Below the pieces are notes generated by a model that did no database searches, was not told where the DNA came from, and saw only the letters and a list, made by a program, of their open reading frames with translations. The position numbers were made by a program, and so were the translations under genes. DNA of 64,000 nucleotides from Ptychodera flava (lineage: Eukaryota; Hemichordata; Enteropneusta; Ptychoderidae). Shown piece by piece: positions 1 to 11,400 of this stretch (positions are counted from its first letter, which is position 1; each line of letters starts with the position of its first letter). The stretch lies in assembly GCF_041260155.1 (NCBI RefSeq), contig NC_091947.1:29678528-29742527 (forward strand), in the 5' to 3' direction.

Positions 1-377
1 GACAATATTAACAATTGGAAAGGGCTAAATTCCGGCTACGGGAACATAAAAAATATACGTTACAATAACGGAAAAAAATGAAAACTTTTCAGTTAGCAAA
101 ATATCCCATTAATGTAAAATCATGCGTAATTTCACTCTAGTTGCGAACACATAAAAATTCCAGTTCTTTTGAAGATGCAGTCTTTCTTCGATTTTCGACT
201 TTACATAGAATTAGAAGTTGTCGATGGTAGTGAAACTGTTTCTTCACTGTCAAACCAGGCTTCTATTGAACACTGCATCGCTGTCACTACTTAAAATTTT
301 ATGCCGTTCATTTGTCTATAATCTGATAATTTGGTTTTATTTCGCTGATTTGAAGGGGGGAAAGTAGCTCCTCATCC

Positions 378-521
378 ATGGATGACTACCAGCCCTCCAA
401 GTCAACTCCAGGACTGCAGTATTACGGGGACTCGTTTTTAAAAGGCGGCGTGTGTTCTCTTTGCTTCCAATCGAAACGACTGGGGGATAAGATCGGAAAA
501 TACCCTAGCAGCATATTGTAG
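378..521 (+). other. Small unassigned ORF, 47 codons
   Basis: ATG at 378 in a CCATGG context, reading MDDYQPSKSTPGLQYYG and later VCSLCFQ, with TAG at 519-521. I do not recognise it. It could be an upstream ORF in an Nkx6 leader, an exon of another transcript, or chance; nothing else supports coding. Confidence 0.15.
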
Positions 522-1922
522 ACTCGACGTCTCGTTTCCTGATTTACTTTTTACGGTGAAAACACAGACGGAAGAGAGTTTTCATTAAGAGGAAAGGGCT
601 GTTACATCTCCGATCTGCAAATATCCGTTGCCAGTGGTCCATCAATAGCAGTCTTCGACAAGGGGCGGTTTGGATAATAATAAAAATAGAAATTAAAGAT
701 TAATATGTTTTCATTAGGCGTCCTCTTTGAACAAAAATTTCAGTCGACTACATTAAATGCAATCAGTTTCATCAAAGTTTAATTTCATTGCTCGGATCGC
801 CTTGGATGGGCCAGCGATGTAATCTGGACATGCTCCAAAGATACGCCTGATCCAGGAACATCTCGATTTAATTGAATACCAGCTACGTCATGCGTAGCTT
901 TCGCCCAGAGTTTTTTTTGTGGTCTTGAAGAGAGTGGAGTTTAGGTGTTACAGGAGGTTTTCAGTCTTCTATGTGCTTTTGAAAGCCCCCCTGACGTCGA
1001 CAACTAAGCATTTCGTTGCGATAAAATTCTGAAGGGGTTAGCTGTCTGTTTTATGCTTTGGGAACCTAGCAACGGCCGACACTCAACACAGTAGCAACTA
1101 ATGTCGCTATCTTAGATATGGACAAAAGACGGGCTTTCAATAAACCCCGGGTTGGGTGAACGTTTCTAATCCTGTTTGATCGAGAACATGCTAATGATCT
1201 TAACCGCTATGTTGTGTATCTTATTTGTGGTCGTTCAAGTTTTGCCCGGTCTGATGACCGCGTGCGCTGAGCGAAACAAATAAATAAAAGATCGAGAAAC
1301 AGCAAGGAAATGACTTGACCTGGGTTGTGACGCTTCCTGGCTGTTGTAAGTGTCGCCGAATCGTGGTCTGCAAATTCGCAACAGACCATTATCCCTCGAT
1401 TTCCATAGCAACGCAGCTGTGGTGGTGAAGAAATGTTGGTAGTCTTTCTGGTGATTGTCGTTTATGTCTTTATAGCATTGGCCTCATTATACAGAAATCT
1501 ATTATCGTAGCCTGATAGATTTACAATTGGGGGCGTGCCTAATGAACACCTTAGTTTTACATCCAGAAAGTGGAGAGAATAAGGCAAACGCTTTTCAATG
1601 GCTAGGTGCTTTGTTCTGCGCGAAATACTAAGCTCATAATAAATAGATGGGCACTATACGCTCCCAATACCATTAAAGCTTGTTTACATTGCGTCGACTT
1701 TGATTCCGAAAAAAAAATGTCGGACACTTCATGTCAGGTAGCGCGGTCATTTGCGACGCGACCGGCAGGTTTGGCTTCTGCCGGGCCGATGTGAGCATTG
1801 GTCCGGTGCCGTTGTCAAATCGATAGCGTAATATAAGCTACGGTGTTCCACATCGACCTGACATATTGAGTTAATAACTTAGCTAATCATTCCCCTCGCC
1901 AACATTAATCGTATTCTTACCC

Positions 1923-1998
1923 CCAATTGGAGGCGTAACCATTCATTGGCCTTCTCCAATAAGCAGCTGCTCTCCGCTGGCCAATCGGTAGGCATTGG
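1923..1998. promoter_or_regulatory. Dense CCAAT-box cluster upstream of Nkx6
   Basis: Six CCAAT/ATTGG pentamers in 76 bp: 1923-1927 (+), 1926-1930 (-), 1945-1949 (-), 1956-1960 (+), 1981-1985 (+) and 1994-1998 (-), with an E-box CAGCTG between them. CCAAT is the NF-Y core site. A seventh ATTGG lies at 1797-1801. The cluster is about 450 bp before the Nkx6 start codon, a plausible place for a proximal promoter. That it works as one is inference. Confidence 0.45.
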
Positions 1999-2450
1999 TA
2001 AAACAGCGCCGCTGACCTCAGAGGCGTATCAAACTATAATTAATCTTACGGCATTTAGTTGATTGATGAGCGAAATAATCATGCCCGCCCCGCTACACGT
2101 ACTTCGGCTATAGCCGACTGTCCGCTGCCTGCAAATGCATACACTTCATTAATCACGCGGCTTCTTCCCTACCACCCAGGTTGTAATGTGTGTGTATTTT
2201 TTGACCACTCTCAGTACGTATGTGTTGATATGACTTAAACTTCTGATCATTTGGCGGAGCACACTGACCGTTGCCTGTTCTCGACGCCTCCTCTTCGTCT
2301 GCCTGGTTGCAACTGAAGTTTGTCTATCTGCGGGATTGTATAGGTGACACACTGGGCACTTGGGTTTACGCGGCCGTCTGTAGTACTTCACTGCTCGCAT
2401 TCTTTCTCTGCTACTTTTTTCACCTATTTGCCCCTACGCGACAGACTTAA

Positions 2451-2850
2451 ATGCTTACCGTGCATAGCGTTATGGACCCATCGCGATCCAGCGCATTTGT
2501 CATGAGCAACCCACCGTTGGCTGCTCTCCACAACATGACCGAGAAAAACCAGATGTTTCAGTTTCCACCAGGGTATAGCACTTCACTCAAGCCGGTCTGT
2601 TCGCCATCAGCGACACCTCACAGTATAACAGACATATTGAACCGACCAGACACTGCGAACTTACTGAATGTACCCAGACTCAATTCAGTGAACACGGGAA
2701 TGTATTTTTCTGCCGCTAGTCGATTTAGTAAACCAGAGATACCGGGTACCCATGCCTCGGCACTGTACTGGCCGACCGGAATGACAAGCGTACAGCACCC
2801 GAATTCGTGGAGAGAACGGTACTCGTGTCAAATGGGAGCCCACAGTGGAG
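2451..2850 (+). CDS. Nkx6: Nkx6 exon 1 (coding part)
   Basis: Encodes residues 1-133 and the first base of codon 134. It ends at a GTAAGA donor at 2851. It carries the conserved N terminus and the eh1-like SITDIL motif. The 5' UTR and transcription start are not resolved. Confidence 0.93.
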
Positions 2851-5451
2851 GTAAGACGGGTCTTGCACTTAAGACGCCTGTCTTTCAATAACTTCAACAC
2901 ACTATTATGGTTCTGTTTGTGAAATACATTCGGGTACACCCCGAAAAAAGTATTTTCAAGTGTGTTTTAAGATTTAAAATTGACCTTTTAATCAGCGAAG
3001 TATAACCCAGATAATGTTCTAATGTTAAAGCCCAGTGGTCCATTGCTCAAGTTTTTGTTCAGCGGTGAAAACGTCACTCAGGGTACATATGCATTTACAA
3101 ATGAACATCGACTTTCATTCTTAGTAATATGTACGTAATCATCCGGACTAATTCATTACGACATAACGTTGTCATCATCATTTTAACGATAGTTCTTTTC
3201 CTATAGAGGGATTTAGCGAAATCGTAAACATTACAGAAGCTATCTCGTTTGTGTTCGTGTTTGTTTGAAAGCAGTGACAACACATGCTAAAGAATGCGAC
3301 TTTTGAATGACTATATGTTGACAATCGACGGTAGAGTTACGAGTTTGGACAATATCACAGCATAAAAGGAGATACTTGTGACCCTAGTCGAGAAAGAAAA
3401 CATTTTGAGCAAACAGTGTTGAATTGATCTAATTATTCTGTCTCTTTCAACCAGTGTCAGCCAACAGTCCGGGCAGCCTTACTGTCGATAAAGATGGGAA
3501 GAGAAAACACACGCGACCGACCTTTTCAGGACAGCAAATATTCGCCCTGGAAAAGACGTTCGAACAGACCAAATATCTGGCCGGCCCGGAGAGAGCTCGC
3601 CTCGCCTACGCTCTCGGGATGTCCGAAAGTCAAGTCAAGGTAAATGACGCGATCACACCTTATCGATTGTTATTTTGACAAAATATCTAATCTTGCCAAA
3701 TCGGTGCGCAATCAAACCCAAACACGTCATTACTTAAAAGTCACTGCCGCTGTGAAATCAGAAGAGAGAACTATCGATGTCGTCAGGCTTATTATTATTA
3801 TTTTGAGAAACGGTGTCCTCACCCTTCCGCAACACCTGCGAATATATTCTGTGCTAACGAGACGCGGTATTTGCCGCCGGTGTCCAATTAAAAATCGCCT
3901 GCCCACACCTATTTTGATTTTCCGTCATTTGCTCAGGTATCTGGGTGCGCTACGACCATTACGATTATTATGAGGATATAGGTTGTAGTAGGCAAAATGT
4001 TGACATTGGCTGTGCCGTGTTTTGTTCAGATAACTCGGTCAGTCTTCCTAATTGTGGGAGCCCTCATTTTTTTAAAAAATTAATCGTTTTATCCCGACTA
4101 AATGCCACATTACTTGCAGACGATTCATTTTGTTTGGGTTAAAAAGACGGTAATGTCGCTTTGACCACGACGTTAATGAACACACACCTCTTATTTGCCA
4201 ACCGCAAGATTTGCCGGATCAATGTTAAACATTCTTTTGTTTTCGCATTAGTTCTTCACGCTGTTTTCAACGCATTGCTTCCGTTAGTTAGGGTTCCCGC
4301 CTATCATTTACAATGCTCCTATCAATAACGTCAAATAATTAAGTTCTTGATAAGCGTTCACTGTTTACAATAATTCAAATATTACACCCACTGTCGAAAC
4401 CATTCTCAGCTTCGCTTCACCAATTTCACGACAAAGCGTCCTGTAAGATCTGTGATTCCGATTCAGACTAAAATAATGCAACGATATGGCGAATATTTTA
4501 AAACCGTACATGTTGACCTGAAAATACCTGTAAAAACGGCGTGTGTAGAACGTCGTCGCAAGTCTGTATTTAAAAGGTTTCGAAGTCACATTGACGGTAG
4601 TGCGATACTAAAGCTTACCGATGGCAATAAAAGAATCGCGTCGCACGTTTGGCTGCCATTTATTTGCGAATATCTCGTCACCAAGAACCGCCAATAACAC
4701 TAAAATATGAAGACATTTCTCGTGTTCAGCCGACAAAAATAATATTTAGAGGCAAATATTCCGGGTTTGTCTTCTGTTTTCGTTTGACGTCTAATGTTTT
4801 CGTTTGATACATAACGGTCGGGTTCGAGTCACACTGTTACCGGGCAAGCAGCTATTGCTCTTGAAGTTGTTCACTAATATAATGGTTATGTGAGTGTGGA
4901 TGACTATAGAATATCGTATAAAGGTACATCTCAAAATGTAATTAAACAGCGTCAGAACGACGCTCGATGTTTTTGATCAGATTGGTTAGCTACCGTCAAG
5001 AGACAGTACTTGTTTGTTTCGAAGTCTGTACAACACGGCTGAGAGAAATCCGATGCGATTTTTCGCTGGACATTCTTCACCAAACGACATTTTCTCGACT
5101 TTTATTACCTTTAATATCAAATCCTTCACAGAGTCACGACGGTAGGGTTTTTTGCTTATTCCACGCCTCGTGTATTTCATGTGACTTGTCTTTCGCCTTG
5201 TCTGTCAGGTTTGGTTTCAAAATCGGCGGACAAAATGGAGGAAGAAACACGCGGCAGAAATGGCAACAGCGAAGAAAAAACAAGAAGAAACCGAAAACAT
5301 GGCTGCCGACGTGTCCGAGAATGACGACTGCTCGGAAACAGACGGAAACCATGGCGACGATTCGGATGGAGAAAGTGACTTTAAAAAGGCACGAACGGAC
5401 AATAGTGGGGACACATTACCGCACTTACAAGGTAGCCTTGACATTCACTAA
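2451..5451 (+). CDS. Nkx6: Nkx6 homeodomain transcription factor, 3 exons, complete
   Basis: Joined exons 2451-2850, 3455-3639 and 5209-5451 give 828 nt, 275 aa plus stop. The product is a nuclear DNA-binding protein; family members pattern the ventral neural tube and the pancreas or gut, acting mostly as repressors. The N terminus ([16 protein letters not shown], then PPLAALHNM) matches the family start, which fixes the ATG at 2451; a second in-frame ATG at 2472 has a stronger context (G at -3 and +4). SITDILNR near residue 60 is the eh1-like Groucho-binding motif typical of Nkx6. The homeodomain spans about residues 150-209 with W197, N200 and R202 (positions 48, 51, 53) intact; intron 2 cuts it between residues 195 and 196, just before the VWFQNRR helix. 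An acidic Ser/Asp/Glu-rich tail follows. Family identity is very secure; whether it is orthologous to NKX6-1 or NKX6-2 cannot be said, and a single pre-duplication gene is likely. Confidence 0.97.
2851..3454 (+). other. Nkx6 intron 1
   Basis: A 604-bp GT-AG intron. I see no repeat or other gene in it. Confidence 0.85.
3455..3639 (+). CDS. Nkx6: Nkx6 exon 2
   Basis: Acceptor is ...TTTCAACCAG at 3454 and donor is GTAAAT at 3640. Encodes residues 134-195: the [17 protein letters not shown] linker and homeodomain helices 1 and 2 up to SESQVK. Phase is 1 in and 0 out, which joins cleanly to both neighbours. Confidence 0.96.
3640..5208 (+). other. Nkx6 intron 2
   Basis: A 1,569-bp GT-AG intron inside the homeodomain. 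The short ORFs inside it have no family resemblance. No repeat was recognised. Confidence 0.85.
5209..5451 (+). CDS. Nkx6: Nkx6 exon 3 (homeodomain recognition helix and C terminus)
   Basis: Acceptor TGTCAG ends at 5208. The exon opens with [18 protein letters not shown], the recognition helix and post-homeodomain segment, then an acidic tail, and stops with TAA at 5449-5451. I could not assign a polyadenylation signal with confidence: the nearest perfect AATAAA I noted downstream is about 2.7 kb away, near 8152. Confidence 0.95.
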   Translation, partial: VWFQNRRTKWRKKHAAEMATAKKKQEETENMAADVSENDDCSETDGNHGDDSDGESDFKKARTDNSGDTLPHLQGSLDIH

Positions 5452-8400
5452 CGAAAACAAAATATGAAAAAAACGCAACAAAAAACAATTATCTGACACA
5501 ATCTGCCAGGCAACATGGCTTGAGTGAAAGCGAATAGCTCCCAGCAATTGTCAACGTTGTCAGTTTCCACAGTACGTTAACACTTTACAGAATGTTGATT
5601 ACATAGTCAAGCCATACCTTGATTTTGATCTTTTTAGTTAAATTTTCTGTCTCTCGTCGGACAAGTGGTGTTAAAAGGTATGCACCTCTAAAAAACACTG
5701 GTGAAAAATATGAAACACCGAACTGTATATATATAAATGATGTCGCCAGCTCTCTCTCTTTCTCAGACCTCAGCAATTCCAGCTGTAAACGCCACCTCTC
5801 TTCATAATATGACTAGGTTTTAAAGCAACCAATACCACGTTTCTCTATCAGATTGTGTATTATTCTATTTCAAAAGTAAAAATTTCCAGAGCCATTATTA
5901 TATCGAACGCAGACTTGTACAAATTTTCTATGCTAGTGTAACTCCGAACTTTGATGGGTCTTTTGTCGACCCGGTGTAGAGACTGTACCAAGAATAACAA
6001 AAAAAGAAAAGAAAAACACATTTGATGAACAACTTGTATTAGACTCAATCCTATATGTCAATTGTGCTAGCGACACAGCCAACGTGTCTCAATCGTATCA
6101 AGCGCCGTCACACAGTCAGGCGCCTGCTATAGATACACACGTCTCGAGCGCCTGTCAGGTGTTGTTTCAGGTAGTGCTATCGCACACCGTTGTTGGGATC
6201 AAGGTGTACAAGCTTGCAACGACAAAAATGAGACCGCTCGAAAAAAAATTCGCATATCGCAGACTTTTAATAGTCAACTGCACTTGGCCTTAACGCCCTT
6301 CTCATTGTCAGTGGTAAGGTAAAAACAAATTGCACTTCTATGCAATTCTCAATCATTTTTTCTCCCCGAGATAGCTGATCGGAGATAAGATGATCCCTGA
6401 AAGGCTGACCGGTCATCGTTAAAATATATGAGATAAGTGGCGGGCATGTTTGGTGGCCACCCACTGTTACAGCACTGGCTAACCTGGCGACCCCGTCAAT
6501 AACTGGAGCAAACACGGGTCAGCAATTGCCAAATCACACCGGCCTAGCAATAATGCAGCTTCTCCTAAACCATATACAGAATTTGTTTCCAATCGCTGTG
6601 GGAGGAAGGCCCTCTTCACGCTCCGTTGATTAACGCATTACCAACAGACAAAGCCAAAAGGAAACCAACCGACTTTTTTATGAATCTCGTTTTCGAATGC
6701 AAAAGAGGAGGGACAGGGATAAAGAAATTACAAAACAGGAAAGGGAAAATACGAAATTGACGTTTAAAATAGAAAGAGAATTTTTAGAGGCAGGAAAATT
6801 GACGTGTTATTAACCGTGTAGAATGACGCATTGGCATTTTCAGAGTTTTTTTTCATGTTCTCCGAGGGGACGTATTTTAATTGCGAACGTTGGTCCGACG
6901 TCTCTCGACTCCTGAACACACCTACCGCGGAGTTAACGCGGGGACGGAACTATTAATATTTGACGAACGGGGGGATTACACAAAACATATTGTGTTCATA
7001 TTCCATCGTTTATGTCGACATTATCGCAGATCGGCTCAGCGGGTCTGATTTTATTTTTACGAAGATTAATGATGTTGTCGAGAATTGAAGGAAATTGAAA
7101 TCAACCCGTATCTTGCTGGCGATTATTAAGATTTTAGGGTCAAACACTACAGAGCAGACAATGACTTTTATAAGCAGGAAAGACTCTATAATACAATTGC
7201 TTTGTTTTGCTAGTAGTTGAGTCTTCCGGGGAAATTGTAATTGGGCACGAACGGAGCCCCGTTGTCCCTCTGCCCGGTGTAACTGCTTGTGTATTCGATG
7301 AAGGCTGTTTTTACGTTCTCCCAAAATTACTTCGTTCGCAGCATCTTCCGAAAAAAACACTCCGTTTATCAGAGAATCCATTTAAATCGATATAACATTT
7401 TCTTCGATAATTTTTAAATGAGGCAAAGTTAACAAGGCTTAGCAAAGCATTTTTCAAACTTTTAAGATGGTAGCAAAATTGACAAATTGGGATTTCAAGG
7501 CAACAAAGTAAAATTAATACATAAAAAGACTTGTCACTTTAAGGTCACATCACTTTAACCTGATATTTCTACAATGAAGCAAGTCCCGCGACTTTTTAAA
7601 GAAAAACTAACTAAGAATTTCCAATTAGTTTTTATCGGTGACCCTTTCTTAAGTTGGTTTCAAAAACCACCGACAAGTTTCCATTACGTAATATTATTTA
7701 TTCTTTTTCTTTTGCAAGACCAAATCATAAACTTTAAGCTTTTTAAAATTAAATACCGTTCAAGTTGAATTGTTCTCTTCAAATTATTGTATTAAAGTTC
7801 GCACCCCGAATTAATCATGAACAATTTTGGTACCGTACTTGGTATTAGAGTGAATGCCGTGTAGCCGAAATGGACATTACACATTATTCGTCAATTCTTG
7901 GATTTTGATTTTAAATTTTAGTAGCTTAGAACTTCAATGGACCCTCCCGGTTATTTTGCTTCAGTATTAAAACGATTAGAGAACTGTAAAATAAGTTCAA
8001 TGTGTCTGAAATCTGCATTCAGTGGGTCGTATAAACACGCCTTCCTAGCTATACCCTACTTACAGACCGGTGCTCAGTAGAATACGATTTTGTAGAGCCG
8101 TTGTCAGCCCCAGTCGGTGTAGCGGTGCAAATTTGGTGAAAATATCACCAATAAAACTTTACTACAGTCACCTATTTGGGGAAAGACGGGGAGCATTTTG
8201 CCCGTAAAATATCAATTTGACACCATGAGGTAGGTGCAAGTCTTTGCCGGGCATTCATCAAGCCGTGTGATTTTTTCTAATGGAGTGCCTCTTTCTGAGT
8301 TCTAGAAGGGCAGTCGCGAAAAGTAATCAAAGGCAGACGGTTTCCAAACATCTAAGTTTAATGGCTTTTTAGCGAAATGAGGCGATTTCGGCACGGGCTT

Positions 8401-11400
8401 GCAAATTGGAGCTGCAATTTGAGCTGTCAACCAACGCCATGAATGATGTGGAATTGTCACCGATGGTTGGCGATGCAATATCCCTGGCTTCAATGTTAAG
8501 TTGGAGGCTTGGATTGGATTGATCCGAAAGTCGAGATCTAATTCACGACGTCGCGCAATCAGAAGTTGAAATGGCCGAGCAGAGCATCGCACACGCGACC
8601 GCTGCATCACTGATCATCGGGGTCCCGCCGTTCGATCAACGCCTTTGCCTTCGTGTATCTGTTCGCACCAAAAGTGTTGTCAATATCATGTATACCATAT
8701 CTAAGTGTGTTTGTAGTATGAGGGTTAAACTAGAAGCGTGGGTTTATCCCTGTACAACTTTTTTCTGTGACAGTTTAAGTATTGCCAAAAGAGAACGCTT
8801 TAAAGCAAAGCGTCCATACAAGTTAGAATGAACTCTGGTGAGTCGTATACTCTCGGCGTCAGCAACGAACTGTGGCCTTTATCCTCGTTATGGCACGTCC
8901 GGGTAAACGAAAAATATGAATTACCGTCGCTATTAACTGTACAAAGAGGCTTTTTTCGCTGCGCTATTATTTTGGTAAAATGATTGAAATCAGCCGGATA
9001 ATTGAATTAGACCTCATCTCTCGCAAAAGCAATGGTTTTATGCCAATGTCGCTTTGGCGAACTTGAAATATGCCTCGACCTTCTTTAAATTGATAGAGAC
9101 CCATCGATTTTTGAGCGATGGGAGAGCAGAGATGTTTTATGTAGTTGAAGAGAGATCATTGCAATGACAGAAAACTGCCTGACAGGCTAACGTACAGACC
9201 GGCTGACATCAAGCATAGAGCGCATACAAATAAACTCTCGATCACTCACTCCAGGCCAGTCACAACAACATGTGGCAAGTTGTTTCGGAAATTGAATCAG
9301 AAAACCGCTGAAGACCTCCTGCCGCTTGTCTAACCCGAAGTGGAGTATGTAAGGGTAGAGGTAGGGTCGTCTATTGCCAAACCTAGGATATTGCTCGTAC
9401 ATTGCTTTCATGCACTGTGTCAACTTCGAAATTGGAAATATTCATGATCAGGGGCATGCCCCAGGATGTACATTTCAAACCTAGACATAACCCTCGGACA
9501 TGCCATGTATTGTAGATTTCAAACCAACCAATGATATGTGGTTGTGTCTTTCAAAGCCAGTCTTGCCAGCGTTTGAGCGCACCAGGGGTGTACAATTCAA
9601 ATCCGGGAAATAATTGTGTTGGTACTTAACGAATTGCAATTTTAAAACCGGGAAAATAACCGTGTGGGTGTACAATCGAGGCTTTATATTAAAATATAGC
9701 ACACACGGGCGTTGGGTTGAAGCACTTAAATTCTAGAATATAACGGTACAAGCTTAATCTTGTGAAAATCATAATCTTGCAGCTGGAAAGAATAAATTTT
9801 GGGCTGTAATGCTCTTTCAAGTCCAAACATCAGATTTTTCGTGACTTGGTGACTTTTGGTCTTTGATGCTCTATCTGGGCATCGTTTCCAATTTTCGAAA
9901 GTTGTCGTAAATCATCCATTTTATGAAATATTTATGAAATGAAAAATCGAGATTGACGTCGCTGATGGAAATCGACAGGAACGGGGGATAACTGGGCAAT
10001 TGTATTTGTGTTATTTGGAATGTGACGTCGTTTTACGGATGCTCAACTATTTAGTGTGGATAAGCTAATTATTCACGGTGCTGTAGATAAATCCATGTTT
10101 TATATTCAGCTATCACATATTATTTGTCGACTTTTATTCACTTGGGTTTTGTGAAATTTACAGATGAGCAACATTACTCTGGCCATAATTCTTCTTATTG
10201 CGAACATTTTAGCTGGAAAAATCAGCAACGAGTTGCCCAGAGATGCTTTGTGAAGTAATTCATCGAGTTCTCGGCGATGCACCGTACACAGTCGACGAAT
10301 ACTCGGGGCCCTTGACGAAAGGCCAAGCAATCAAACGTTTGAAAAATTACGAGATCAAATATTTTAGACAGCACAAAATACATACGTCTGGTTACTCCCT
10401 AAATTGCGTCCTAACATCGCTGATTGCTTTCCTTGGTTGGTTGAGATCTCTATGGCGACTGCAAACTAGATTGGTTTTTTCGACCCACATTCGTGATGTT
10501 TCTACTTTTATATGTGTGCGAGTTTGCATGGTTACTGCACGAGAACCCGGCCGAGGTTGACGATATACGCTACTCTAAACATGGTTTAGAAGTTGGCCAC
10601 GTACTCATTGTAAAGACTGCACTGCTTGGCTCAGTATATTGGTGGTGCTCTAATTGGTAAGTTACACGCGAGCAGTTGAAACCGTGTAACAGCCTAGCTA
10701 CTGTTTCAATTCTCGGAACTTTTGACTAAAAATGTCGGGTGCAAATATTGTCCATTACGTTCTGATTACTCTGAATGTCAAGGTTATGACTGAAACATTT
10801 CCTTTAATATTTTTTTCGGGTTGTTACAAGTACTTCATCGCATGCAACGCCTCTGAAATATCGTTGGAATGACAGCGCCCCCTACGATATGCCCACCGCT
10901 CAATGGTGTGAGCGTGAGTCCATCCACAGATGGATATACCAGTACAGGAGTGGTGGACAACATAATAAACAACTTCAACAGAAAATATAGTCAACGTGAC
11001 AATGACAACTATATTTATGACGTACTTATCCCATTTGAATTCATGAAATGAATTCGATCACTTCTCGCTTGCATGTAATTAATAACGGCTTAATCTTACT
11101 TAAGCCCTATTCACCAACGATTACAGTGTAATTTTTGTCCCTTTTTCCCCGTAGTTCGGATGATTATTTATGGTGTCCACTATTTGCTAACAAAGAAGGG
11201 TCTGTCTGTGTTTTTATTTGTGTGTTTGTTAGAAACAGGGGTGGGAGCCGTGTAAACTTATCACAACTCATAAGGTGCTTTTTTGAAGTGGATCTATCAC
11301 TATGCGTTAGCACGCAGGTATTTTTATGATTGCCACACAGGTATGCGGGAGACAGAACGAATTTTTGTCTGGCTCGATAGACTGGCAAGTAAGAACCAAT

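Larger units (their letters stand above)
1..2450. other. Upstream region and probable 5' UTR/promoter of Nkx6
   Basis: No recognisable coding exon. Contents I can point to are the CCAAT cluster at 1923-1998 and a 47-codon ORF at 378-521 with a good start context but no known relative. The Nkx6 transcription start must lie in here or beyond, but no TATA box is convincing. Confidence 0.6.

Noticed and set aside
3644..3973. 109-codon ORF in Nkx6 intron 2
   Set aside because: No similarity or splice logic; the homeodomain continues at 5209.
4819..4835. GGGTTCGAGTC resembling a tRNA B box
   Set aside because: No A box or acceptor-stem pairing at the right distance upstream.
4967..5467. 166-codon ORF overlapping Nkx6 exon 3
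   Set aside because: Overlaps the coding exon in another frame; the homeodomain frame is the real one.
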